Below, one piece after another: positions 1 through 6,795 of a stretch of DNA of 14,872 nt. A program made the position numbers and the translations under genes. The DNA lies in NCBI GenBank assembly GCA_020355945.1, contig CP070627.1, forward strand, positions 4,867,813 through 4,882,684, given 5' to 3'. This DNA comes from Candidatus Aminicenantota bacterium. GTDB taxonomy: Bacteria; Acidobacteriota; Aminicenantia; UBA2199. How positions within the stretch are numbered: the first letter of the stretch is position 1; each line of letters starts with the position of its first letter. The notes beneath the pieces are model-generated. The model was not told where the DNA came from and searched no databases. It worked only from the letters and a program-made list of their open reading frames with translations.

Positions 1-1422
1 CAGTGGTTTATAAAAATTCTTGATTTTAAGCAAGAGTTGTTGGCCCAGGGGGCTAAAATAAAGTGGCACCCGGCACACATGCAAACCCGCTATGAGCACT
101 GGGTAATGGGCTTAAACCAGGAATGGTGCATCAGCAGACAGCGTTACTTTGGCGTGCCCCTCCCTGTGTGGTATCCCGTGCTGGACAGCGGTCAACCTGA
201 TTATAAGAGTCCTATATTTCCTGTTAAAAAAAATCTGCCTGTAGACCCCTTAATTGATGTTCCTCCCGGGTATTCGCCGGAACAGCGTGACCAACCCGGT
301 GGTTTTATCGGGGAAGAAGATGTGATGGACACCTGGGCTACTTCATCTTTAACCCCGCAAATTTCCAGTCATTGGGGAATCAATGACCGGCGTCACAAAA
401 AACTGTTTCCCACGGATTTGCGGCCCCAGGCTCATGATATTATCCGGACATGGGCCTTTTATACGATTGTCAAAGCCTGGATGCACGATAAAGAAATCCC
501 CTGGAAACATGCAGCGATTAGCGGGTTTATCCTGGACCCGGACCGGAAGAAAATGAGCAAATCAAAAGGCAACGTGATGACCCCGGAATATTTATTAAAT
601 CAACATTCCTCGGATGTTTTTCGTTACTGGGCCAGCCGCGGACGTTTAGGGGTGGATTCCGCCTTTGATGAAACACCCTTTAAAATCGGCCGCAAACTGG
701 TGATTAAAATCTTCAATGCCAGCAAGTTCGTCCTGATGCAGTTGGATAGAGCTAAAACACCGGTTGAGAATTTTTCACTGGACCAGGTGTGTACGGAATG
801 TGACCGGGCATGGGTGGCGATTCTCAAAAAAACCATAGACTCGGCAGCCGCAGCGTTTGAGGATTACGATTATACTACAGCCCTTCAACAAATCGAGGAT
901 ACCTTTTGGTACTTTTGTGATCATTACCTGGAAATGGTAAAAACCAAAGCATACCAGGGAGGCGAGACACCTGGAAGCCAGTCCGCCCTGGTAACCTTGA
1001 ATTGGTCGCTCAAGACGTTTTTAAGGCTTTTTGCACCCTTTATGCCCTTTCTTACCGAGGAAATATGGTCCTGGCGCTATACGGGTGAAAGCGCCTCAAT
1101 TCATAAAGCATCATGGCCCACCAATGAAGAAGTGGCCGCAGTGGAAATGCCTGCTCATGACGAAAGTTTTGCCTGCGCAGTTGAGGTGATTTCCAGGATT
1201 CGAGGCTTTAAAACCGAAAACAAAGTCTCTCAAAAACGACCGGTAAAAACATTGGAAATCCGCAGCTCACAAGCCAACCTGGATGCTGTCCGACCCATGA
1301 TTCCCTATATCGTTGAAGCTGCCAACGCTGAAGCCTCACCGGTGTTAACCATCGATGACACCATCAAAGAGGAAGAAGGTCGCTTTAAGGTCTCTGTCCA
1401 ACTGGGAGAATACAAAGCTTAA
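1..1422 (+). CDS. valS: Valyl-tRNA synthetase, C-terminal part (5' end outside window)
   Basis: This is the 3' portion of a class I aminoacyl-tRNA synthetase that charges tRNA-Val in the cytoplasm. The frame is open from base 1, so the N-terminal half with the HIGH motif lies outside the window. Visible are the class I signature region with WCISRQRYFG, the valine-type block DVMDTWATSSLTPQ (about 310-360), and the KMSKS loop at 550-564, followed by an all-helical anticodon-binding domain. After that domain the protein ends within about 90 residues (RIRGFKTENKVSQKRP, then LGEYKA). I see none of the long heptad-rich C-terminal coiled-coil arm found in E. coli-type ValRS, so it resembles the shorter archaeal-like form. 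The stop is 2 nt from the stop of the convergent AAA ATPase gene. Identity as ValRS rather than IleRS or LeuRS rests mainly on the DTWATSSLTPQ block. Confidence 0.95.
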   Translation, partial: QWFIKILDFKQELLAQGAKIKWHPAHMQTRYEHWVMGLNQEWCISRQRYFGVPLPVWYPVLDSGQPDYKSPIFPVKKNLPVDPLIDVPPGYSPEQRDQPGGFIGEEDVMDTWATSSLTPQISSHWGINDRRHKKLFPTDLRPQAHDIIRTWAFYTIVKAWMHDKEIPWKHAAISGFILDPDRKKMSKSKGNVMTPEYLLNQHSSDVFRYWASRGRLGVDSAFDETPFKIGRKLVIKIFNASKFVLMQLDRAKTPVENFSLDQVCTECDRAWVAILKKTIDSAAAAFEDYDYTTALQQIEDTFWYFCDHYLEMVKTKAYQGGETPGSQSALVTLNWSLKTFLRLFAPFMPFLTEEIWSWRYTGESASIHKASWPTNEEVAAVEMPAHDESFACAVEVISRIRGFKTENKVSQKRPVKTLEIRSSQANLDAVRPMIPYIVEAANAEASPVLTIDDTIKEEEGRFKVSVQLGEYKA

Positions 1423-1424
1423 AA

Positions 1425-2921
1425 TTAATATTCCTTCTCGGATGATGCTCGTACTGCGCGGTTATGAGCCCAACTGCGGATGCGTTTGATTTGCTCTTCC
1501 ATAGTGACAGACAAGGGTACAGAGGCACCGAAAATAGTAAGAAGGTCATCTTCTTGCAGCTTCCTGTCCTCATTAAAAGCTTCATACATAGCTGAGATAA
1601 TTACTTGTTCGATTTCACTGCCGGTCCATCCTTTGGTGATCTGCGCCAGTTGAGGGATATTAAAATGAGACAGTTTATTGCCTTTATTTTTTAGGTGGAT
1701 AGAGAAGATTTCTTCTCGCTCGATGCGAGTGGGGAGATCGATAAAGAAAATCTGGTCAAATCGCCCTCGCCTTAACAATTCCGCTGGCAGTAGGTCAATA
1801 CGGTTGGCAGTGGCAGCAATAAAAATCTCCGAATCGTGCTCTTGCATCCAGGTTAAAAAATAACCCAAAATCCGTGAAGAAGCGCTGTCAGCTTGTTTAT
1901 CACTGATGCCGCTTTCAATTTCATCGATCCATAGAACCGCAGGAGCTACGGAATCCATTGTTTTTAAAGCTCGAGAAAAAACCAGCTCAGGGGAACCGGC
2001 AATACCTGAATAAACCAGGTTCATGTCCAGCCGGAACAGGGGTAAGTTCCACAGGGATGCTGTGATTTTAGCCGCAAGGCTCTTACCGCACCCGGATACT
2101 CCCATAGCCAAAAATCCCCGCGGTTGTTCGAGGCCATAAACCCGGGCTTCCTTACTAAACGCTCTCTGACGCTTCCTTAACCAGTCTTTTAAATTGTCCA
2201 ACCCGCCCAAATCCTCCAGGGTAAACTTATGATGATGATATTCCAGTACCTTTTCTTTCAAAATCAACTGTTTCTTTTCTTCGTGGATGGTATTGATTAA
2301 ATCCATGGTAATCTGGCTCCTTCCCTGGAAAGTTTTCAATAAAGCTTTATAAGCTTCATCCAGGGTAAGTCCCTGGACACCAATGATAAAATTTTTCTTT
2401 TCGTCCGCGGTTAACTCTACCCTTCGACCCGCTTTTTGCATGGAAGCGAGAAATCGGTTAAACAGATCGGCTAACTCATCATAATCCGGCAGTTCAAAAA
2501 GAACCACATCAATCTCTTTTTTCATAGCATCGGCAAAAAACTCGTCAGGGGAAAGCAAAAAAATAGACATTTTCGTATTTTTGAATCTGCGGTAAGCCTC
2601 ACGCAGCTTCCTGACTACAGCTTCGTTATTCCGTAAAATTGAATTTAAGTCCCTGAAAACGCAAAAACCTGCTGAGTTGGAATTTTCCCTGATTAAATAA
2701 TTTAGCGCCTGTATTGGGTCTGTGGTGCCTTTAATGATTTGATTATCCTTTATAAGCCCATTGTTAATATCCCAATACATGAAAGATTGGTCTCGTTTCA
2801 ACTGCTGGAACAACGTTTTTAAATGACCTTCTACCCGCTTCTCTTCATAGGAAATGATTTGAATAATCGGTTGACCTACCGTGACGGAATTTTTAATATA
2901 GTTGATTGTTTTTTTACTCAT
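1425..2921 (-). CDS. Ycf46-like AAA+ ATPase
   Basis: This 498-residue protein has an N-terminal region of about 200 residues followed by one AAA+ module. Walker A is GVSGCGKS (about 274-281), Walker B VLWIDE (about 329-334), sensor-1 ATAN (about 370-373), and RRGRFD (about 384-389) carries the arginine-finger region. The N-terminal half, with its DINNG and FRDLN blocks, is like the degenerate RecA-like N-domain of the Ycf46 family (COG0464-type) known from plastids and cyanobacteria. That family's cellular role is poorly defined, and a link to inorganic carbon use has been proposed in cyanobacteria. I chose the ATG at 2921 over the in-frame GTG at 2930 because AGAGGTG lies at the right distance upstream of the ATG. 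It is a single gene, convergent with valS and separated from lpxB by about 150 bp with its own likely promoter. Substrate is unknown. Confidence 0.85.
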   Translation of the reverse strand: MSKKTINYIKNSVTVGQPIIQIISYEEKRVEGHLKTLFQQLKRDQSFMYWDINNGLIKDNQIIKGTTDPIQALNYLIRENSNSAGFCVFRDLNSILRNNEAVVRKLREAYRRFKNTKMSIFLLSPDEFFADAMKKEIDVVLFELPDYDELADLFNRFLASMQKAGRRVELTADEKKNFIIGVQGLTLDEAYKALLKTFQGRSQITMDLINTIHEEKKQLILKEKVLEYHHHKFTLEDLGGLDNLKDWLRKRQRAFSKEARVYGLEQPRGFLAMGVSGCGKSLAAKITASLWNLPLFRLDMNLVYSGIAGSPELVFSRALKTMDSVAPAVLWIDEIESGISDKQADSASSRILGYFLTWMQEHDSEIFIAATANRIDLLPAELLRRGRFDQIFFIDLPTRIEREEIFSIHLKNKGNKLSHFNIPQLAQITKGWTGSEIEQVIISAMYEAFNEDRKLQEDDLLTIFGASVPLSVTMEEQIKRIRSWAHNRAVRASSEKEY

Positions 2922-3012
2922 CCTGCACACCTCTGCTTCATCACTCTTACATGTTCATTCAACACAAAAAATAAAACAACATATTTTTTTTTCATTTTTT
3001 ATACCTATATAC

Positions 3013-3041
3013 ATAATAATACAATGTGAAGTGATTGACAA
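3013..3041 (-). promoter_or_regulatory. Predicted sigma70-type promoter for the AAA ATPase gene
   Basis: Reading the minus strand, TTGTCA (3041-3036) and TATTAT (3018-3013) are separated by 17 nt. Transcription would begin near 3006 and give a leader of about 85 nt before the ATG at 2921. Motif inspection only. Confidence 0.45.
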
Positions 3042-3072
3042 GAGGAAAAAAATATAATGATGAATGATGAAA

Positions 3073-4206
3073 TCAGAAGATATCTTTCACAATTTTCTTA
3101 TAAATGATTTCCGGTGGGTGTTTATCCTGGGTGAGCCTGTTTCGAATGCGATGGAATTGAGCCAGCATTTCCTCACGGACTTTTGGTTGTGTTAAAATGC
3201 GCCGCATTTCAGTAACAATATTTTCTGTTGTGTATTCATGTTGAATCAGTTCCCGTACCACTTCCTTGCCAGCCAAAATATTTACAATCGAGTAGAGGTT
3301 GATTTTGACAAATCTTTTGCCCAGGATATAGGAGAGTTTGTTAACCCGGTAGACTGCCACAAAGGGAACGCCAATGATGGCGATTTCCAGGTTTGACGTG
3401 CCGCAGGTGGTCAAAACAATATCCGAGGCATTGATTAAATTATATCCATGGTCCTGGTCAATGATTCGAACCCGGAGAGGATTCTCTTTGATATAGGAAT
3501 CTAATAATTCCCGGTCAATACCAGTGGCTTTTAGTAAAAAGATTTGAATATTGAATTCTTTTTTTAATAATTCCATGGCTGCCAACATTTGGGGAAGGAG
3601 GAATAAAACTTCCGATTTTCGGCTGCCGGGCAGCAGCGTTACCACCAATGCATCTTTAGCAACTGCCTGTCTTCCCCTTAAGTCTTGTTTTTTTTCATTG
3701 ACTTTAATCCCCGGCAGCAGGGGGTGACCCGTATATGTAAACGGGATGTTCTCTTTTTCAAAGATGGCAATTTCAAAAGGAAAAATAATAAATATATGGT
3801 CCACATATTTTTTAATCAGGTTTACCCGTGAATAGCGCCAGGCCCAAACAGTTGGGCTGATGTAATAATACACCCGCAGCCCTGCTTTTTTACATTTCCC
3901 GGCCATTCGTAAATTAAAGTCCGGGTAATCGATTAATAGGACCGCATCGGCTTTTCGTTTTACTGCTGCCTGGAATAGAATCTTCATATATCGTTTTAAT
4001 TTTAGCAGGCTGGAGATGACTTCAATGATCCCTACCACAGCCAATTCTTTGTTGTGAACGATCACGTCTACGCCTTGTTGGGCCAATTTGTCCCCCCCCA
4101 CCCCAAAGAAATTGACAGGCGTATTGTTTTTTTTGAATTGCTCTACAATTTGGGCGGCATAATTTTCTGCGGAATTTTCAGCCGCAATAATAAGAATGTT
4201 TTTCAT
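3073..4206 (-). CDS. lpxB: Lipid-A-disaccharide synthase
   Basis: LpxB is a GT19 glycosyltransferase that joins UDP-2,3-diacylglucosamine and lipid X to form the lipid A disaccharide at the inner face of the inner membrane. The 377-residue length is normal for the family. Visible hallmarks are the N-terminal nucleotide-binding start MKNILIIAAENSAE (where GEASGD is usual), FFGVGGDKL, the segment LIDYPDFNLR, the block YYISPTVWAWR, YTGHPLL, LLPGSRKSEV, and the donor-site region TTCGTSNLEIAI. The GEASGD-type loop is altered to AENSAEN, which is noticeable but does not change the overall assignment. It is the last gene of a minus-strand cluster, 15 nt after the pseudopilin stop. No good ribosome binding site is seen (AAAGG sits only 1 nt from the ATG), so translation may be coupled to the upstream gene. 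Its presence implies an LPS-bearing outer membrane. Confidence 0.95.
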   Translation of the reverse strand: MKNILIIAAENSAENYAAQIVEQFKKNNTPVNFFGVGGDKLAQQGVDVIVHNKELAVVGIIEVISSLLKLKRYMKILFQAAVKRKADAVLLIDYPDFNLRMAGKCKKAGLRVYYYISPTVWAWRYSRVNLIKKYVDHIFIIFPFEIAIFEKENIPFTYTGHPLLPGIKVNEKKQDLRGRQAVAKDALVVTLLPGSRKSEVLFLLPQMLAAMELLKKEFNIQIFLLKATGIDRELLDSYIKENPLRVRIIDQDHGYNLINASDIVLTTCGTSNLEIAIIGVPFVAVYRVNKLSYILGKRFVKINLYSIVNILAGKEVVRELIQHEYTTENIVTEMRRILTQPKVREEMLAQFHRIRNRLTQDKHPPEIIYKKIVKDIF

Positions 4207-4221
4207 GCCTTTGTGATGTAA

Positions 4222-4911
4222 CTATTCCACTTCTCTTTCTCTGGGCCTTGGTCGTTCTCTCCCATCATCTCTGGAGCGAGGTCCTTCTTCTCTTTTTCTT
4301 TCTATTTCTCTTTCTCGTTCGCCTCTTTCGTCTTCTTCGCCCCTTTCTTCCCTTTCGCCGGCTTCGCCTCCGCCTTCACCCACGAAGTTTAATTCAGGCA
4401 TCTCTTTATCTACCTGCTCTCCCAGGTAAATGGCCCACTCGCAGTATTTTTTTTTCTTGCGGTAAACCAAAAAACCTTCTTCGCAGGAGGAGGAACAAAC
4501 GCCGATGATGCTGGCCTGGGTAATGTACTCCGGTACCATATCTTCAGGCACAATCAGCAGGGCTGTTTTTTTCCCCGGCGTCCCTGGCCGCATAACCACA
4601 TTCCATTTGCCTTCTATTGTCATCGGGTCTGTAAAGCGTTTTCTTAAAAATTTCTTTTCAAATAGTTCATCCAGGCTTTGGGGAAACATATTGGTGTTCT
4701 TTTTCCTGAACAGTTCAATAGCTGTTACATACTGCCGAGCGCGGAATATTAACTCTTGCTCAAGGTCCCTGATAAGTTCGGTTTCCCACAGGGTTCGAGC
4801 TTTCATAAGCATAACGGTAAAGATGCTCACCGCAAGGATAGCTGTTAATAGTGCGTATCCTTTTTCCGAATTTTTCAGTCTGATCTTAGGTCTATTTTTC
4901 TTTTTTAACAT
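4222..4911 (-). CDS. Atypical pseudopilin with Arg/Glu-rich C-terminal tail
   Basis: The protein has a prepilin-like N-terminus: a basic leader, then KG|YALLTAILAVSIF, a hydrophobic helix of about 20 residues that would be cleaved by prepilin peptidase. Position +5 of the mature chain is Thr, not the usual Glu, as in GspK-type minor pseudopilins. The next 120 residues resemble GspG-like pseudopilins (FPQSLDELFEKKFL, then DPMT). Four cysteines follow (VCSSSC and YC in the next 20 residues). The final 50 or so residues are almost entirely Glu, Arg, Gly, Asp and Pro, a polyampholyte tail I do not know from this family. The start is ambiguous: ATG at 4911 has AAGGTG 6 nt upstream, while an in-frame GTG at 4920 has AGGGA upstream. 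It lies 31-40 nt after the GspG-like gene and 15 nt before lpxB, so it is probably co-transcribed. Role in secretion is inferred. Confidence 0.8.
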   Translation of the reverse strand: MLKKKNRPKIRLKNSEKGYALLTAILAVSIFTVMLMKARTLWETELIRDLEQELIFRARQYVTAIELFRKKNTNMFPQSLDELFEKKFLRKRFTDPMTIEGKWNVVMRPGTPGKKTALLIVPEDMVPEYITQASIIGVCSSSCEEGFLVYRKKKKYCEWAIYLGEQVDKEMPELNFVGEGGGEAGEREERGEEDERGEREREIERKREEGPRSRDDGRERPRPREREVE

Positions 4912-4951
4912 TTCCTTCACCTTTTGTCCCTAATTCTTCACCCTTCACCAT

Positions 4952-5341
4952 TCACCACTCCGAATATGGGGTGCCGTCAAGGGCTGTATCCTGGGACCGA
5001 CTTCTTACATCAATGATGCCTTCGGCAATTTCAGGATCAAAATCTTCCATCTCTTCCGGTTCAAAACGGACCAACTCCCATTCATCCGAGTTGAGTATGG
5101 GGTCCAATGGAATTTTCCTGAGATATTTATGGGTCACCAGGTCTTCCAGGGTAGTGGGGTATTTTTGTTTGTCCTGGTAGTATTTACTGATAGCGTCCCT
5201 AACCTGGAATAAATTCTCCTTCAGGACCGCTTCCCTGGCGCGGAGCACTGAATTTTTATAAATAGGTGTTATCACCGATACCAGAATGCCAATTAACACC
5301 AATACAATAATAATTTCTACTAATGTAAAACCCTTTTTCAT
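4952..5341 (-). CDS. GspG-like type II secretion pseudopilin
   Basis: A 129-residue protein with a textbook type III prepilin signal: MKKG|FTLVE followed by IIIVLVLIGILVSVITP. Cleavage after Gly4 would leave Phe+1 and the conserved Glu+5. The globular part has the GspG-like pattern ISKYYQDKQKYPTTLEDL, then KIPLDPILNSDEWELV. It would be inserted in the inner membrane and assemble into a type II secretion pseudopilus or related filament. The C-terminal end is acidic (EPEEMEDFDPEIAEG), a region that in true GspG carries calcium ligands, though I cannot place them exactly. It heads the three-gene minus-strand cluster with a second pseudopilin and lpxB. No ATPase, secretin or platform genes of the system are in the window. 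The start codon lacks a good Shine-Dalgarno sequence and lies at the predicted transcription start. Confidence 0.88.
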   Translation of the reverse strand: MKKGFTLVEIIIVLVLIGILVSVITPIYKNSVLRAREAVLKENLFQVRDAISKYYQDKQKYPTTLEDLVTHKYLRKIPLDPILNSDEWELVRFEPEEMEDFDPEIAEGIIDVRSRSQDTALDGTPYSEW

Positions 5342-5347
5342 AATCCT

Positions 5348-5356
5348 ATTATACCA
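5348..5356 (-). promoter_or_regulatory. Extended -10 promoter for the pseudopilin-lpxB cluster
   Basis: On the minus strand TGGTATAAT is a perfect extended -10 element, with TG one base before TATAAT. TATAAT ends 6 nt before the ATG at 5341, so the start of transcription falls on or next to the start codon. No -35 hexamer is recognisable (a T-run is there instead), as is usual for extended -10 promoters. Confidence 0.5.
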
Positions 5357-5395
5357 AAATTTTAAGAATAAAAAAAGGCCCCCCTCTTGTTTTTT

Positions 5396-5446
5396 CTTCG
5401 CGTTCCTTCATATGCTTCACCGTATCTTCGCGGCTAATCAAGAATT
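5396..5446. repeat. Degenerate dispersed repeat, copy 1
   Basis: The segment begins CTTCGCG and ends CTTCGCGGCTAA followed by AGAATT. It matches the layout of 8389-8444 (CTTCGTG start, CTTCGTGGCTAA, AGAATT). It overlaps the last codons and stop of the aminotransferase gene. Similarity is by eye and imperfect. Confidence 0.4.
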
Positions 5447-6625
5447 ATATGCTTCAATGGCTTCCAGGATGATTTCTGCGGCTGTTTTTAATTTTTGGGT
5501 TTCCAGTACATAGGCGATCCTGAGCTCTTGCTTTCCTTTACCTGGTGTTGAATAGAATCCCGCACCAGGGGCAACCATTACGGTTTTTCCACTTACATCG
5601 AATTCTCCAAGCATCCATTTGGCAAATTCATCCGAATCATCTATAGGTAATTTTGCCATGATATAAAATGCGCCTTTGGGTTTTCGGAGGATGATGTCTT
5701 TGTTAGAAGTTAGAATATCAAATAATATATCCCTTCGTTTTTGGTATTCTATTTGGATTTCTTTAAAATAGTCCTGGGGTAATCGATATGCACCAATAGC
5801 CCCGATTTGTCCGAGGGTGGGCGGGCAGAGTCTTGCTTGTGCGAATTTCAGTATGGATTGCATAACTTCTTTGTTTCTTGAAATAACCGCCCCGATCCGG
5901 GCGCCGCAGGCAGAATAGCGTTTAGAAATGGAATCTATTACAATGGTGTGATCCTCCATCCCTTTTAATTCCAGGATACTGAAATGTTTCTCTCCATCAT
6001 AAGTAAATTCTTTATACACTTCATCCGCCAACAAAAATAGGCTGTGTTTTTTTGCCAATTCAGCCAACCCGGTGATTTCATCGTTAGTAAAAACTGTTCC
6101 TGTGGGATTATTGGGGGAGTTGATCAAAATAGCCCTGGTTTTGTCAGTAATTTTTGCTTCTATATCTGACAGGCCAGGCAGGTGAAATCCCTCTTCTGCT
6201 TTTGTTTCCACGGGAACTATCTTAAGATTTGAACAGGTAGCGTAGCCATTGTAGTTGGTGTAAAAGGGTTCGGGAACGATGATTTCATCCCCTGCGTCTC
6301 CAATGGCACCAAACACAAAGGAAATGGCCTCGCTGCCCCCACAAGTGATAAGAATATTGCCCGGTTCCAAATAAATATCATATCGTGAAAAATAATCAAT
6401 CATGGCTTCTTTCAATTGCGGCAGCCCGTCTGATGGGCCGTAGGAAAGGACTTTCTCTGAAAATTCATTAATATTTTTAAAAAACGCTTCCGGTGTAGGG
6501 ATGTCCGGTTGACCGATATTGAGATGGTAAACATGAATGCCTTTTTGTTTGGTTTTATTAGCAATGCCGGCTAATTTTCGTATTGGTGATTCCTGGATTT
6601 CTTTGGCTCGATTTGAGATATTCAT
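5438..6625 (-). CDS. Class I/II pyridoxal-phosphate aminotransferase, aspartate aminotransferase-like
   Basis: A 395-residue fold type I PLP enzyme. Visible are the N-terminal GQPDIPTP and SYGPSDG blocks, PNNPTG (about 171-176), the cofactor-binding DEVY (201-204), and the Schiff-base lysine in DSISKRYSACGARIG (Lys235). The C-terminal substrate-carboxylate arginine is in ELRIAYV (Arg369). The SKRYSACGARIG variant is typical of a subgroup annotated as aspartate aminotransferase, so the likely reaction is aspartate plus 2-oxoglutarate to oxaloacetate plus glutamate. Substrate preference is not proven by the sequence. The ATG at 6625 is preceded by a strong AGGAGG 4 nt upstream. It diverges from nadA. 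Aspartate is the precursor of the NadA substrate, so the pairing may be metabolic, but no nadB is in the window. The 3' end runs into a degenerate repeat. Confidence 0.92.
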   Translation of the reverse strand: MNISNRAKEIQESPIRKLAGIANKTKQKGIHVYHLNIGQPDIPTPEAFFKNINEFSEKVLSYGPSDGLPQLKEAMIDYFSRYDIYLEPGNILITCGGSEAISFVFGAIGDAGDEIIVPEPFYTNYNGYATCSNLKIVPVETKAEEGFHLPGLSDIEAKITDKTRAILINSPNNPTGTVFTNDEITGLAELAKKHSLFLLADEVYKEFTYDGEKHFSILELKGMEDHTIVIDSISKRYSACGARIGAVISRNKEVMQSILKFAQARLCPPTLGQIGAIGAYRLPQDYFKEIQIEYQKRRDILFDILTSNKDIILRKPKGAFYIMAKLPIDDSDEFAKWMLGEFDVSGKTVMVAPGAGFYSTPGKGKQELRIAYVLETQKLKTAAEIILEAIEAYNS

Positions 6626-6667
6626 GGCGCCTCCTAATTAATTGTTAAATAACAAAATTTAAATTCA

Positions 6668-6696
6668 ATTATAGTACTTGAACCAATTTTGGTCAA
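6668..6696 (-). promoter_or_regulatory. Sigma70-type promoter for the aminotransferase gene
   Basis: Minus strand: TTGACC (6696-6691), 17-nt spacer, perfect TATAAT (6673-6668). Transcription would start near 6661, giving a leader of about 35 nt that carries the AGGAGG site. Confidence 0.7.
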
Positions 6697-6698
6697 GT
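6676..6698. promoter_or_regulatory. Near-palindrome overlapping the aminotransferase -35 and spacer (candidate operator)
   Basis: ACTTGA (6676-6681) pairs with TCAAGT (6693-6698), and CC (6683-6684) pairs with GG (6691-6692). It covers the -35 hexamer and most of the spacer of the minus-strand promoter. It lies about 40 bp from the nadA -35. A dimeric repressor site is possible. It could equally be a chance or RNA hairpin feature. Confidence 0.4.
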
Positions 6699-6703
6699 GC
6701 CTT

Positions 6704-6722
6704 GCCTCCGGCACCAGGGGGG
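6704..6722. repeat. Fragment related to the outer module of the 11915-12550 element
   Basis: GCCTCCGGC followed by ACCAGGGGGG matches, in inverted orientation, the CCAGGGGGGG and GCCGCCGGAGGC parts of 11945-11993. Its GC-rich composition stands out from the AT-rich intergenic region around it. Confidence 0.5.
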
Positions 6723-6737
6723 GACATGCCATGGGGT

Positions 6738-6766
6738 TTGACGAAAGGTGAAAAATGTAATACAAT
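6738..6766 (+). promoter_or_regulatory. Sigma70-type promoter for nadA
   Basis: TTGACG (6738-6743), 17-nt spacer, TACAAT (6761-6766). Transcription near 6773 would leave a short leader containing AAAGG at 6783-6787. This supports ATG 6796 as the nadA start rather than ATG 6778. Confidence 0.65.
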
Positions 6767-6795
6767 TAGGTATCTAAATGTTAAAGGTAAACAAA

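Noticed and set aside
3035..3058. TTGACA and TATAAT on the plus strand as a promoter.
   Set aside because: The spacer is only 12 nt, and no plus-strand gene follows.
4505..4933. A 142-codon plus-strand reading frame opposite the second pseudopilin.
   Set aside because: Antisense to a gene with a clear prepilin signal and GspG-like motifs; no own motif or ribosome binding site.
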